Positions 1 through 9,116 of a DNA stretch of 64,000 nt are shown here, in pieces (the stretch's first letter is position 1; every line of letters begins with the position of its first letter). The notes under the pieces are model-generated. The model did not search any database. It was not told the DNA's origin and saw only the letters and a list, made by a program, of their open reading frames with translations. The stretch spans positions 95,069 through 159,068 of the forward strand of contig DNVW01000012.1 in NCBI GenBank assembly GCA_003507395.1, in the 5' to 3' direction. Made by a program: the position numbers and the translations under genes. The stretch is from Clostridiales bacterium. GTDB taxonomy: Bacteria; Bacillota; Clostridia; TANB77; CAG-508.

Positions 1-24
1 ACTAATAGGTTAAGTAGATTATAC

Positions 25-54
25 AAAAATACTAGCTAAAAAGCTAGTATTTTT
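25..54 (-). terminator. Terminator after the cysteine desulfurase gene
   Basis: A perfect 13-bp inverted repeat (25-37 with 42-54) around an AAAA loop. On the minus strand it is followed by a T-rich tract, as expected for intrinsic termination of the upstream minus-strand gene. Its symmetric A/T flanks mean it could also work for plus-strand transcripts entering from outside the window. Confidence 0.8.
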
Positions 55-87
55 GTATTTTTTTTATAACATAAGATTTTTCCGTTC

Positions 88-1224
88 TTATTTCTCGTTA
101 TTCACTAATTCTATTATTGCTTCTATTAAATAATCCACCTCTTCTTTTGTATTATTTGCTCCTATTGTTACTCTTAATGCACCATTTGCCCATTCTGGTG
201 GTAATCCTATTGCTACTAAAACATGTGATGGACTGCTAGAACCACTACTACATGCTGAACCTGCTGAAGCACAAATTCCTTTTTCATCTAATTTAAATAG
301 TAAACTTTCTGCATTAACATTTTTGAACGATATATTTGCATTTCCTGGTAGTCTTTGGTTTCTACTTCCATTGAGTTTCGCCTCTTTTATATTATTTTGT
401 ATTTGTTCTATATAATAGTCTCTTAATTCGGTTATTTTACTGTTATGGCTTTCAAAATTATTATATATTAATTCTAGCGCTTTGCTCATTCCTACAATCT
501 CGGCTAGGTTTTCTGTTCCACCTCTTTTATTTTTTTCTTGATGTCCACCATTTTGTATTTGTTTAAAGTTGACATTTTCATTCATATATAATGCTCCCAC
601 TCCCTTTGGAGCATAAAATTTATGTGCTGACATTGAGAGTGAATCTATATTTAACTGCTTTACATTTATTTTTAGGTTTCCCATTGCCTGTACTGCATCT
701 GTATGAAATATAATGTGATTTTCCTTTGCTATTTTTCCTATCTCTTCTACTGGTTGTATCGTTCCAATTTCATTATTTGCAAACATTATACTTATTAATA
801 TTGTTTTTGGATTAATTGCATTTTTTAATTGTTCAATATCTACAAATCCTTCTTCATCAACATCCAAATATGTTATATTATATCCTTCTTTTTCTAATTC
901 TTTGCAGGTATTTAACACTGCTGGATGTTCTATTTTACTTGTTATTATATGATTTCCTTTTTCTTTGTTTGCATATGCAATTCCTTTTATTGCTAAATTA
1001 TCGCTTTCTGTTCCACAAGATGTAAAATATACTTCATTTGGTTTACAACCTATTATATTTGATATTTTTTTTCTTGATTCTTCAAGTGCTCTTTTTGCTC
1101 TTCTTCCTATACTATATAAAGACGATGGATTTCCATAATCGATACTAAAATATGGCAGCATCTCTTTCAAAACCTCTTCATTTACTTGTGTTGTTGCCGC
1201 ATTATCAAAATATTTTATTTTCAC
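88..1224 (-). CDS. nifS: Cysteine desulfurase, NifS/IscS family
   Basis: PLP enzyme that takes sulfur from cysteine as a protein persulfide for Fe-S clusters or tRNA thiolation. The 378-residue length is normal. Visible marks are the N-terminal YFDNAATTQ segment, the PLP lysine in SAHKFYAPKG (K202), His100 and Asp176 of the cofactor pocket, and the active-site cysteine in ASAGSACSSG (C325), which is in the flexible loop typical of the group. No scaffold gene (iscU/nifU) or mnmA lies alongside, so which acceptor it serves cannot be told. It ends just before a strong hairpin and appears monocistronic or the last gene of a unit with the small membrane protein upstream. Family assignment is secure; the exact paralogue name is not. 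Confidence 0.93.
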   Translation of the reverse strand: MKIKYFDNAATTQVNEEVLKEMLPYFSIDYGNPSSLYSIGRRAKRALEESRKKISNIIGCKPNEVYFTSCGTESDNLAIKGIAYANKEKGNHIITSKIEHPAVLNTCKELEKEGYNITYLDVDEEGFVDIEQLKNAINPKTILISIMFANNEIGTIQPVEEIGKIAKENHIIFHTDAVQAMGNLKINVKQLNIDSLSMSAHKFYAPKGVGALYMNENVNFKQIQNGGHQEKNKRGGTENLAEIVGMSKALELIYNNFESHNSKITELRDYYIEQIQNNIKEAKLNGSRNQRLPGNANISFKNVNAESLLFKLDEKGICASAGSACSSGSSSPSHVLVAIGLPPEWANGALRVTIGANNTKEEVDYLIEAIIELVNNEK

Positions 1225-1291
1225 TTTAATCCCTCTTATCTATCTTTTATATAGATATTATATGTGTATTAATAAATTTTATTTACAAATC

Positions 1292-1633
1292 TTACTTTAT
1301 TTCTGATCCCCATCTTGCTATTCTTATGTCCTTATATGCATTAAGCACTTCTGAATATTTTCTATATTCATCTTCCCATACTAATGTTGGTATTTTGTCA
1401 AATGCTTCAAATACTTTTTCTGCTTCCATTAAAAACACAAGTTGCTCTTGAGTATTCAAATTATTACATTTTTTTGATATTCTATATAAACTGTCTAATA
1501 ATTGGTTTGCACGTATAAAACTCATAAAATCTTTTACCTTTATTCCCGCTAATCTAATTTGCAATACTGCAAATATGATTAATCCTATTATTATTAATAT
1601 TAACATATATATGCAAATAATCATTACTTCCAT
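1292..1633 (-). CDS. Small membrane-anchored hypothetical protein
   Basis: A 113-residue protein I do not recognise. Residues 4-27 form one strongly hydrophobic segment, followed by a basic stretch and a soluble, mostly helical C-terminal part with several aromatic residues (LVWEDEYRKY). This suggests a type I/N-in anchored cytoplasmic domain. It starts near a GAGGTGCAC-like ribosome site and precedes the cysteine desulfurase by 67 bp on the same strand, so co-transcription is possible. There are no cysteine or histidine clusters to suggest metal binding. Function unknown. Confidence 0.6.
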   Translation of the reverse strand: MEVMIICIYMLILIIIGLIIFAVLQIRLAGIKVKDFMSFIRANQLLDSLYRISKKCNNLNTQEQLVFLMEAEKVFEAFDKIPTLVWEDEYRKYSEVLNAYKDIRIARWGSEIK

Positions 1634-1709
1634 TTGTGCACCTCTTTAATTGGCTTTTGTTATCTTACAAAAATATTATAGCATTTATGAAATATTTGTC
1701 AATATTTTG

Positions 1710-1737
1710 TTGATTTGTATACAAAATGTGTTATAAT
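1710..1737 (+). promoter_or_regulatory. Sigma-A type promoter for the CDF transporter
   Basis: TTGATT (1710-1715) and TATAAT (1732-1737) are 16 bp apart on the plus strand, ending 22 bp before the chosen ATG at 1760. Spacing and perfect -10 box make this a credible housekeeping promoter. It also shows that the longer reading frame starting at 1715 cannot be the translated form. Confidence 0.65.
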
Positions 1738-1759
1738 TTGTTTAGAAATGGAGAAATTT

Positions 1760-2617
1760 ATGAATAGAGAAAAAAATATTAAAAATGCTGGAATTTTAGG
1801 AATTGTTGGCAATTTATTTTTACTTATTATAAAAGGAACTGTTGGTTTTATTACTCATAGTCAAGCTATGATAGCAGATGCTGCTAATAGCGCTGGAGAC
1901 ATTTTTGCCTCTCTTATGACTTTCATAGGAAATAAAATAGCTTCTGCTCCCCAAGATGATGATCATAATTTTGGTCATGGTAAGGCAGAATATATATTTT
2001 CGTTGTTTATAAGCTTGTCTATGATTGGAATTTCCTTGAAACTTTTGTACAATTCTTTAATTTCTTTAATATATGGATATAAATTTGATTTTTCTTGGTT
2101 TTTAGTAATTGTTTGTGTTGTTACTATACTTGTTAAATTGTGTTTATTCTTATATACTAAGTTTTTGTCTAGAAAGTTCAACAGTATTTTGTTAGATGCA
2201 AATAAAGAAGACCACAGAAATGATTGTATTGTTACTACTTTTACTCTTATTTCTGTATTATTGGGGTTATTAAATATATATTGGTTTGATGGAATAGTTG
2301 GAATATTCATATCTGCATGGATTTGCATAACTGGTGTTAAAATTTTTATTGAGAGTTATAATATTTTAATTGATACTTCTATTGACGTGACTACACAAGA
2401 GGTTATTTTGAATTTAATTAAAAAATATGAAGAAATTAAAAAAGTAGATAATATTTCCTCTTCTCCCGTTGGATACAGGTATATTGTATTTGTTACAATA
2501 TGTGTGGATGGTAATATGACTACTTTTAATAGTCATAAGTTGGCTGATAAATTAGAAAAGGATATTTGTAGGCTGGACAAGGTGTACAGGGCAATTGTTC
2601 ATGTAAATCCAATATAA
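1760..2617 (+). CDS. Cation diffusion facilitator (CDF) family transporter
   Basis: Proton-coupled exporter of divalent metal ions in the cytoplasmic membrane. I start it at ATG 1760 (285 residues), preceded by GGAG and a promoter; the frame is open to 1715, but that point lies within the promoter. Six hydrophobic segments are visible. Metal-site signatures are DAANSAGD in helix 2, the DHNFGHGKAEY region before helix 3 and DANKEDHRND in helix 5. The C-terminal cytoplasmic domain (last about 80 residues) is present. Substrate (Zn, Mn, Fe, Co) cannot be decided from sequence alone. It is convergent with the HIT gene and shares a long terminator hairpin with it. Confidence 0.9.
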   Translation: MNREKNIKNAGILGIVGNLFLLIIKGTVGFITHSQAMIADAANSAGDIFASLMTFIGNKIASAPQDDDHNFGHGKAEYIFSLFISLSMIGISLKLLYNSLISLIYGYKFDFSWFLVIVCVVTILVKLCLFLYTKFLSRKFNSILLDANKEDHRNDCIVTTFTLISVLLGLLNIYWFDGIVGIFISAWICITGVKIFIESYNILIDTSIDVTTQEVILNLIKKYEEIKKVDNISSSPVGYRYIVFVTICVDGNMTTFNSHKLADKLEKDICRLDKVYRAIVHVNPI

Positions 2618-2698
2618 TTGTTTTTAATATATTATGTTTTACTTGCTCCATTTTTGCGTTGCGCGTTCAACTTCATATATTAAAAACAATTATTTTAT
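2615..2698. terminator. Long bidirectional hairpin between CDF and HIT genes
   Basis: An AT-rich inverted repeat (attgtttttaatatat with its complement) is separated by about 45 bases that contain a small GC-rich foldback (tgcgttgcgcg). T tracts lie on both outer sides, so it can end both converging transcripts. The long loop is unusual for a simple terminator. Confidence 0.6.
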
Positions 2699-2714
2699 TT
2701 TTTCATTATTTATA

Positions 2715-3062
2715 CTAGCCTACTATTTTGTTTCCTAATTTTTTGCCGGCTAATAAATGAAAATGTATATGCATTACTTCTTGTCCTGAGTCTTTTCCAC
2801 AATTTGCAATTACTCTAAAGCCGTCTTTTTCTATGCCTAAATCTTTTGCAATTTTATTTATTGTTGCATATATCTTTCCAATTAAATAATTATCTTCTTC
2901 TTTTACATCTAATAAAGTCTCTATATGTTTTTTGGGTATTACTAATATATGAATTGGCGCTGCTGGATTAATATCTTTAAATGCTAGTATTTCTTCATCT
3001 TCATATACTTTTTCTGATGGAATCTCTCCTTTTATAATTTTACAAAAAATACAATTCTCCAT
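2715..3062 (-). CDS. HIT family nucleotide hydrolase
   Basis: Histidine-triad hydrolase of the Hint branch, acting on nucleoside phosphoramidates or adenylates. With the start at ATG 3062 (AAGGAAA upstream) it is 115 residues, the normal size; the frame extends 16 codons further but without family similarity. The triad MHIHFH places the histidines at 98, 100 and 102, and ENCIFCKII with GEIPSEKVYED is the usual N-terminus. Cys4 and Cys7 with downstream histidines may bind zinc as in many Gram-positive homologues. It follows alaS on the same strand by about 75 bp and is likely read through with it. Confidence 0.92.
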   Translation of the reverse strand: MENCIFCKIIKGEIPSEKVYEDEEILAFKDINPAAPIHILVIPKKHIETLLDVKEEDNYLIGKIYATINKIAKDLGIEKDGFRVIANCGKDSGQEVMHIHFHLLAGKKLGNKIVG

Positions 3063-3138
3063 TTTTAATTTTTCCTTTCTTTTTTGGTAATTGCTTTTAA
3101 TATATGACAATAAATATACTAAAAGTAATTATATTAAT

Positions 3139-4890
3139 TTATTCTAATACAGCTTTTATACGTCTTATTCCTGCTGAACTAGATTCTTCTTTTTTTATTT
3201 TAAAATGTCCTAGTTCTCCTGTATGTTTTACATGTGGTCCGCCACATATTTCCTTGCTAAAATCTCCTATTGTATATACTTTTACTACATCACCATATTT
3301 ATTTTCAAATAATCCTATTGCACCACTTTTTTTTGCATCTTCTAAAGACATTTCTTCAGATATAACAGGTAAATCTCTTTTTATTTGTTCATTTACAATC
3401 TCTTCAACTTGTTTCAATTGTTCTGGTGTCATTTTTTCTGGATGTGAAAAGTCAAACCTTAACCTTTCTGTTGTTATATTTGAGCCACTTTGTTTTACAT
3501 GATCTCCTAACACAATTCTTAATGCTTTGTGTAATAAATGTGTTGCTGTATGATATGCTGTTGTTATTTCGTTTTGCTCTGCTAATCCACCTTTAAATTT
3601 TTGTTCACTGCCTAATCTTGACTTTTCTTGATGTTGTTTAAATAAAGTATCAAATTCAGTTGTATCTATTTCAAAACCTTGTTCTTTTGCTAAGTCTGCT
3701 GTTATTTCTGGTGGAAACCCATATGTCTCATATAGTTTAAAAATAGTTTGTCCATCTATTATCTTTTTATTTTCTTGTTTTAATTTAGCTATAACTTTTT
3801 CAAACTCTTTTTCCCCATGCCCTAGTGTTTTTATAAATTTGTCTTTTTCTTCTATTATTACTGTTTTTATTATTTCTTTTTTTTCTTTTAGCTCAGGGTA
3901 CATTTCATTTAAATTATCTATTGTTAAGTCAATTAAATTTCCAAGTTGTGCTAAGTCTATTTGCAATTTGCTCAAATGCCTTGTCATTCTCCTAATTAGT
4001 CTTCTTAAAACATATCCTCTATCTATATTGCTTGGTCTGCCACCATCACATATAATCATAATACTTGAACGTAAATGCTCTGCAACAATTCTTCTGCTTT
4101 TTATATCATCCACTTTTTCAAGTTCTTTTAATTTATCCATTACTGGTTTAAATAATTCTGTATCAAATGGTGTTTCTACTTTCTGTAATAGCATTGCCAT
4201 TCTTTCTAACCCCAACCCTGTATCTACATTTCTTTGTTTTAATTTCGTAATTCCATTTTTTGATTTGTAATATTCCATAAAAACATTATTCCATATTTCT
4301 ACATATTTACCACAATCACAAGATGGTTGGCAATTATCACTACATGCTGGCTTTCCTGTATCTAAAAACATCTCTGTATCTGGTCCACAAGGTCCTTCTT
4401 CTCCTGCTATCCACCAATTTTCTTTTTTTCCATAAAAATATATTCTTTCTTCTGGAATTCCAGCTTTTTTCCATGCATTAAAAGCCTCCATATCTCTTGG
4501 AGCATCTTCGTCTCCTGCAAAGCATGTTACAGATAATTTTTCTGGATTTATTCCTAACTCTTTAGTTAGAAATTCATAGCTCATTGCAATTGCTTCTTCT
4601 TTAAAATAATCTCCTAAAGACCAATTACCCAACATCTCAAAATATGTTAAATGTCTATTATCTCCTACAGAATCTATGTCTACTGTTCTTACACATTTTT
4701 GATAATCTGCTATTCTTTTTCCTGCTGGATGTTTCTCTCCTAATAGATATGGCACTAATGGTTGCATTCCAGCTGTAGTAAATAATACAGATGGGTCATT
4801 TTCTGGAATTAATGGTGCACTTGGAATAATATTATGGTTATGTTTTTTAAAAAATTCTAAAAATTTATTTCTAATTTCAATTGCTTTCAT
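3139..4890 (-). CDS. alaS: Alanyl-tRNA synthetase lacking the C-terminal (C-Ala) domain
   Basis: Charges tRNA-Ala. The class II core is complete: motif 1 region with FTTAGMQPLVPYL, motif 2 in GDNRHLTYFEMLGNW, motif 3 GLGLERMAML. It is followed by the editing domain with the zinc ligands HTATH and CGGPH. The protein stops at 583 residues, right after the editing domain (ending AGIRRIKAV), whereas bacterial AlaRS is usually about 870. The glycine-rich linker and DHHA1/C-Ala domain, which help dimerise and hold the tRNA elbow, are absent, and nothing downstream in any frame restores them. A cysteine-rich insertion (CSDNCQPSCDCG) sits before EIWNNVFM. No T-box leader is visible upstream. It could be the sole AlaRS or a second, specialised copy. 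Confidence 0.88.
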   Translation of the reverse strand: MKAIEIRNKFLEFFKKHNHNIIPSAPLIPENDPSVLFTTAGMQPLVPYLLGEKHPAGKRIADYQKCVRTVDIDSVGDNRHLTYFEMLGNWSLGDYFKEEAIAMSYEFLTKELGINPEKLSVTCFAGDEDAPRDMEAFNAWKKAGIPEERIYFYGKKENWWIAGEEGPCGPDTEMFLDTGKPACSDNCQPSCDCGKYVEIWNNVFMEYYKSKNGITKLKQRNVDTGLGLERMAMLLQKVETPFDTELFKPVMDKLKELEKVDDIKSRRIVAEHLRSSIMIICDGGRPSNIDRGYVLRRLIRRMTRHLSKLQIDLAQLGNLIDLTIDNLNEMYPELKEKKEIIKTVIIEEKDKFIKTLGHGEKEFEKVIAKLKQENKKIIDGQTIFKLYETYGFPPEITADLAKEQGFEIDTTEFDTLFKQHQEKSRLGSEQKFKGGLAEQNEITTAYHTATHLLHKALRIVLGDHVKQSGSNITTERLRFDFSHPEKMTPEQLKQVEEIVNEQIKRDLPVISEEMSLEDAKKSGAIGLFENKYGDVVKVYTIGDFSKEICGGPHVKHTGELGHFKIKKEESSSAGIRRIKAVLE

Positions 4891-5262
4891 TTCTATTCTC
4901 CTTCTTTCTTAACTGCAAAAATTATATAGCATTTTTCCATAAATTGCAAGGTTTTCTTGTTATTGCTGTATTATTTTCTACGAAAACAAACCAGCTACCT
5001 TTATAGCTGGTTTATTTTTATCACAGAGTTATTCTTTTATAACTTATATTTTCTTATAGGCATCACTCTCTCCTTCTCTTTATATTTTTTTATGTATTTA
5101 TTTACGTTTATTTTTATTTTTTTACCTTATATAGCATTCCTCCTTTTTATATAGTCTGCTATTTTTTATTTAACATTCATCTATCTCCTCCTTTCTATGC
5201 TCTTATTCTATCTTTGAAATATGTCTTTTTAGTGAAGATTTTTTGAAGTATTGGTAAATGTT
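4891..5262 (-). other. Intergenic region with terminator and micro-ORFs
   Basis: A 372-bp gap between alaS and the histidine kinase. It holds one intrinsic terminator (4988-5013). On the minus strand there are several very short reading frames (4-8 codons) that each follow a strong ribosome site: AAAGGAGGA before a frame reading MLYKVKK, AAGGAGAG before MPIRKYKL, and GGAGGAG before MNVK. None is long enough to call as a gene. No T-box, riboswitch core or tRNA is seen. Confidence 0.4.
4988..5013 (-). terminator. Terminator after the two-component operon
   Basis: A 10-bp perfect stem (aaaccagcta with tagctggttt) and short loop, followed on the minus strand by a GTTTTC tract. It sits 250 bp downstream of the histidine kinase stop codon, just before the alaS start. 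Confidence 0.7.
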
Positions 5263-6759
5263 TTATCTTGGAATATCTACATCAAAATAAAATTCTACTC
5301 CATCTTTTTTGTTATTTACTCCATATTCATTTTGATAATTATTCATTATTGCTTTTACTAATGCTAAACCAATTCCTGTTCCACCATCTTGTCTGTTTCT
5401 TGAAGAATCGACTTTATAAAATCTTCCCCAAATTCTTGTTAAATCCTCTTCTGGTATTGTTTTTCCAGTATTAAATACCGTTATTCTCATCTTATCATTT
5501 AATTGTTTTACTGTTATTTTTATTTTTTTGTTGTTTCCTATTTCTTCTGTATGTTTTATAGCATTTGTAAAATAATTTGTTACTACTTGTTCAATATAAA
5601 ATTCATCTGCCCACACATATATTGGTTTTTTGCTTTCAAATTCTACTTGTATATTGTTTTTCTGTAACATTACTTCACATTTTCTAATTACTTCGTTTAT
5701 TAATTCATTAATATCAAATTTTTCATTATTAAATTCTTTTTTTCCATACTCTAATTTCATAAGCTCTAGTAATTGTTTAACCAATCTATCCATTTTATTT
5801 GTTTCATCTAAAATTACTTCTGCATAAAATCTTCTTGACTCTTCATCTGTACTTACATTTTCTATTAACCCCTCTGCATAGCCTTGTATTAGTGCTATTG
5901 GTGTTTTCAATTCATGAGATACATCTGATATAAATTGTTTTCTCATGTCATCTATTTTAGATTTTTCTTCAATATCTTTTTCTAACTCTATATTACTTTT
6001 TTGTAGTTGTTTAATTGTTGTTTCCAACTTGTCTGACATAGTGTTAATGCTTCGTCCTAATTCATTTATCTCATCTTCTGTATCTGTTACTCTATATTTT
6101 TGGCTAAAATCAAGTTTGGCCATCTTATTTGCAATATCATTTAATTGTAAAATTGGATTTGTAAACTTTTTAGATATAAAAGATGCTACCACTCCAGCTA
6201 CTGCTAATGTTACGCCCCCTATCATTAGTAATAAAGTATTAGATATTTTAACACTTTCCTTTATTGGAGATATTGGCATTCTTATATATAAAACATAACC
6301 ATTATCTAATATTCCTGTTAAAAACATATAATTTATATTGTTTGTTTCATCAGTGGTTATTTTTATATTTAAATTATTTTTCTTATCATTTTGTGTATTG
6401 ATGTTCTCTCTTGTTATTTCATTTATATCTTTTAAAATATATGTTGAAGATAAGAATTCTTTATCTGATGTAAATATTATTAAGTTAGTATCTGTTTTTA
6501 TTAATATATCAAAATTATTTTTATATGCAATTTTTTTTAACTCTGTCTCTAAATTTATATTAGGATTTTCACTAGCATAATAATTATTTACTTTTTGATA
6601 AACTTGTTTGATTGTTGCTGTTTTTGAATATATGTAAAAATTTTCTAAAACTATACTATTTATTAATATTAAAAAAAGTACTATAATTAATATTACAACA
6701 CACATTATAAAAAACAGCTTAAATCTTACAGATTTAAATTTATCTTTTATTTTATCCAT
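5263..6759 (-). CDS. Sensor histidine kinase (HAMP, HisKA, HATPase)
   Basis: Membrane sensor kinase of 498 residues. One transmembrane segment lies near residues 14-35 and a second near 172-195, enclosing an extracellular sensor region of about 135 residues. A HAMP segment follows (FTNPILQLNDIANKM), then the dimerisation helix with the phospho-accepting histidine in SDVSHELKTP, and the catalytic domain with the N box (NYFTNAIKHT) and G boxes (DGGTGIGLALV). Its partner response regulator lies 13 bp upstream in the same operon, so the two form one system. The sensor domain has no motif I recognise and the signal is unknown. Confidence 0.93.
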   Translation of the reverse strand: MDKIKDKFKSVRFKLFFIMCVVILIIVLFLILINSIVLENFYIYSKTATIKQVYQKVNNYYASENPNINLETELKKIAYKNNFDILIKTDTNLIIFTSDKEFLSSTYILKDINEITRENINTQNDKKNNLNIKITTDETNNINYMFLTGILDNGYVLYIRMPISPIKESVKISNTLLLMIGGVTLAVAGVVASFISKKFTNPILQLNDIANKMAKLDFSQKYRVTDTEDEINELGRSINTMSDKLETTIKQLQKSNIELEKDIEEKSKIDDMRKQFISDVSHELKTPIALIQGYAEGLIENVSTDEESRRFYAEVILDETNKMDRLVKQLLELMKLEYGKKEFNNEKFDINELINEVIRKCEVMLQKNNIQVEFESKKPIYVWADEFYIEQVVTNYFTNAIKHTEEIGNNKKIKITVKQLNDKMRITVFNTGKTIPEEDLTRIWGRFYKVDSSRNRQDGGTGIGLALVKAIMNNYQNEYGVNNKKDGVEFYFDVDIPR

Positions 6760-6772
6760 TGCAGTTTCCTTT

Positions 6773-7450
6773 CTATTTTATTTCAAACTTATATCCTATT
6801 CCTCTAATTGTTTGTATATATTTCCCTTTTTTCCCAAGCTTATGTCTTATTTTCTTTATATGGCTATCTATTGTTCTTGAATCTCCATAATAATCGTAAT
6901 TCCATACATTGTTTAATATTTTGTCTCTGCTTAGTGCTATTCCTTTATTATCAACTAAATATTTTAATAGCTCATATTCTCTTAAGCTCATTTCAACTTG
7001 TTTTCCATCTACTGTAACAGTTCTGCCTTTTGAATTTATGGTTATTCCTCCATAATCTTCTATTTCTTTTTCCTCTGGTTTAGTTCTTTTTAAAAGTGCC
7101 TCTACTCTTGCTACTAATATTTTAGGACTAAATGGTTTAGAAATGTATTCATCTACTCCTAATTCAAATCCAAATAATTCATCTTGTTCTTCTCCTCTTG
7201 CAGTTAGCATTATAATTGGAACTTTTGAAGTCTGTCTTATTTGTCTAAGTACAGACCATCCATCTAATTTTGGCATCATTACATCTAATAGAATAACACT
7301 TATTTTATTTTGATTTTCTTCAAATACTTTTAAGGCTTCTTCTCCATCTCCCGCTTCTAATATCTTATAATTTTTTTGCATTAAAAAATCTTTTATTAAT
7401 TTTCTCATTCTTGACTCATCATCTACTATAAGTACAGTTACATCGTTCAT
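6773..7450 (-). CDS. OmpR/PhoB family response regulator
   Basis: Transcription regulator of 225 residues that is phosphorylated by the kinase encoded just downstream. Receiver domain: acidic pair D10-D11, phospho-acceptor D56 in LLDVMMP, conserved Thr in MLTARG and Lys in YISKPFSP. The C-terminal winged-helix domain (about 125-225) carries LSLREYELLKYL-like and SRTIDSHIKKIRHKLG recognition elements and ends with the usual GIGYKFE. A short AT-rich region upstream probably holds the operon promoter. Targets cannot be named. Confidence 0.95.
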   Translation of the reverse strand: MNDVTVLIVDDESRMRKLIKDFLMQKNYKILEAGDGEEALKVFEENQNKISVILLDVMMPKLDGWSVLRQIRQTSKVPIIMLTARGEEQDELFGFELGVDEYISKPFSPKILVARVEALLKRTKPEEKEIEDYGGITINSKGRTVTVDGKQVEMSLREYELLKYLVDNKGIALSRDKILNNVWNYDYYGDSRTIDSHIKKIRHKLGKKGKYIQTIRGIGYKFEIK

Positions 7451-7511
7451 AATATCTCATTTCCTTCCTATATAATTCATTATTATTATATATAATATAA
7501 GTTAATTATGT

Positions 7512-8177
7512 CTATATTGTGAAAATTTCCGCTATTAGTGCTTTTATTTTTATTCCTTGCTCTATAAACATATCTTCATGTTCTGTTTTTATATTGTTCC
7601 AAAAATCTGGTTCCTTTTGTAAGTCATATGTATATTTTAAAATGTTAAATCCTGTTTCCTTGAAATAATTTATACTATCATTAAATAAATTATCATCATC
7701 TGTTTTAAAATATATTTTTCCACCATTTATTAAAAATTGTTTATATTTTTCAAGTTGCCTTATATGTGTTAGTCTCTTTTTATGATGTTTTCCTCTCGGC
7801 CATGGATTACAAAAATTAATATATATTCTTTCTACTTTATCTTTTTCTTCAAATATATTTGCAATTCTTTCTATATCATATCTTGTTAAATATATATTAT
7901 CTATTTTTCTATTATTCTCTTTAAATTCTGCCTCTACTTTCCTTTTTGCTAGTCCTAACATGGCATCAACTAAATCTATGGCAATATAATTTACATTAGG
8001 GTTTTCTACAGCAATTTTGGAAATAAATCCCCCTTTTCCACATCCTAATTCTACATGTATTGGATTATTATTACTGAATAATTTGCTCCAATTACCTTTA
8101 TATTCTTCAGGATTGTCTATATAAAAACTACTAGCTTCAAGTTCTGGTCTAGCCCATGGTTTAAATCTTATTCTCAT
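7512..8177 (-). CDS. trmB: tRNA (guanine-N7-)-methyltransferase
   Basis: SAM-dependent enzyme that makes m7G46 in the variable loop of tRNAs. I choose ATG 8177 (221 residues) because AAGGAGAGG lies directly before it and family similarity starts at MRIRFKPWA; the frame is open 18 codons further up. Visible marks are the SAM-binding VELGCGKGGFI loop, the NPNVNYIAIDL acidic residue, and the catalytic NFCNPWPRGKHHKKRL segment. The C-terminal KTDDDNLF and TEHEDMF motifs are typical. It stands between the two-component operon and the sporulation block and appears to be a single unit. Confidence 0.93.
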   Translation of the reverse strand: MRIRFKPWARPELEASSFYIDNPEEYKGNWSKLFSNNNPIHVELGCGKGGFISKIAVENPNVNYIAIDLVDAMLGLAKRKVEAEFKENNRKIDNIYLTRYDIERIANIFEEKDKVERIYINFCNPWPRGKHHKKRLTHIRQLEKYKQFLINGGKIYFKTDDDNLFNDSINYFKETGFNILKYTYDLQKEPDFWNNIKTEHEDMFIEQGIKIKALIAEIFTI

Positions 8178-8336
8178 TTTTCCTCTCCTTGTTTCAAATA
8201 TACTTAATTGTTTTTTGTATTTATTTTGCATGAATTATATCATTATATATTTAATTTATCAAATTTATATATAGCATTTTTTCTGTGCAATCCTTAGCAA
8301 AGATTTTTATATAATAGGAAGTTCACTATTGCATAA

Positions 8337-8367
8337 AAAATTCCAGTATTTGTACATCTGGAATTTT
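8337..8367 (-). terminator. Terminator after yunB
   Basis: A 10-bp stem (aaaattccag with ctggaatttt) around a 10-base loop, followed by a T run on the minus strand, directly after the yunB stop codon. Confidence 0.75.
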
Positions 8368-8375
8368 CTATACTT

Positions 8376-9116
8376 TTATTCTATTAAGTCTACTACATTT
8401 TCTTTTGTTATTCCTTCTAAATTATAATATGTTGATGGAATTTCTCCAATAATTACACCTTCTGCCAATAACACTTGAGTTGTTATTTCTTCTTGTAAAT
8501 TATTAATTGGTGTAAGAATTACGACATTAGTTTTTAACTCCAAATAAATTCTATGTATTGTTTGATTTATTCCGGCTGCTTTAAATTCAGATTTTAACTC
8601 TGTTTGAACATCTCCTATGGCAAATATTATTATTTCAACTTTTGGTCCTCTTCCTGCAAGCATTTTACTTCCAGTAAAAGTTCCTAATCTAATATACATT
8701 TTTGTATTTTCTATTTCATCTAATTCTTTTTGAATTTTAGTTGATATGTCTGAAACCATTTTATTTACTGTTGTTACATTGGCACTTATCATTGTTATAT
8801 TACCTTTATTATCTTTGGTTATATTTACCAAATCCTCATATTGATAATCTTCCATAACTTTTTTTGATTGTTCATTTGAAACCTTAGTCGCAACAGATTT
8901 TGCCATTATAACACTTTGCAAATCTATTATTGGTTCAACTATATTAATAACAGAATTCACTATCATAAAAGCTATAGTTAAAACAACTATTATTTTTACT
9001 ATTTTTCTTATTTTTCGTTTATCAATGTTGTTATCATTGTTCATTTTTAAATATTTTATTTTAGGTATCTTTGGTATATTTCTACTATATATTTTTTGAA
9101 CTTTATTTTTATCCAT
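8376..9116 (-). CDS. yunB: Sporulation protein YunB
   Basis: Member of the YunB family, a membrane-linked protein needed for normal sporulation in Bacillus and kept in most endospore formers; its biochemical role is not settled. 246 residues: a basic N-terminus, one transmembrane helix at about 40-60, then an extracytoplasmic domain. Family marks are GTFTGSKMLAGRGPKV, the EFKAAGINQTIHRIYLE segment and the C-terminal AEGVIIGEIPSTY. Its start overlaps the end of the sipL-like gene by 8 bp, so the two are translationally coupled and probably share mother-cell control. Confidence 0.88.
   Translation of the reverse strand: MDKNKVQKIYSRNIPKIPKIKYLKMNNDNNIDKRKIRKIVKIIVVLTIAFMIVNSVINIVEPIIDLQSVIMAKSVATKVSNEQSKKVMEDYQYEDLVNITKDNKGNITMISANVTTVNKMVSDISTKIQKELDEIENTKMYIRLGTFTGSKMLAGRGPKVEIIIFAIGDVQTELKSEFKAAGINQTIHRIYLELKTNVVILTPINNLQEEITTQVLLAEGVIIGEIPSTYYNLEGITKENVVDLIE

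Noticed and set aside
4891..4960. T-box leader for alaS
   Set aside because: No T-box core, specifier loop or antiterminator was found in the short upstream region.
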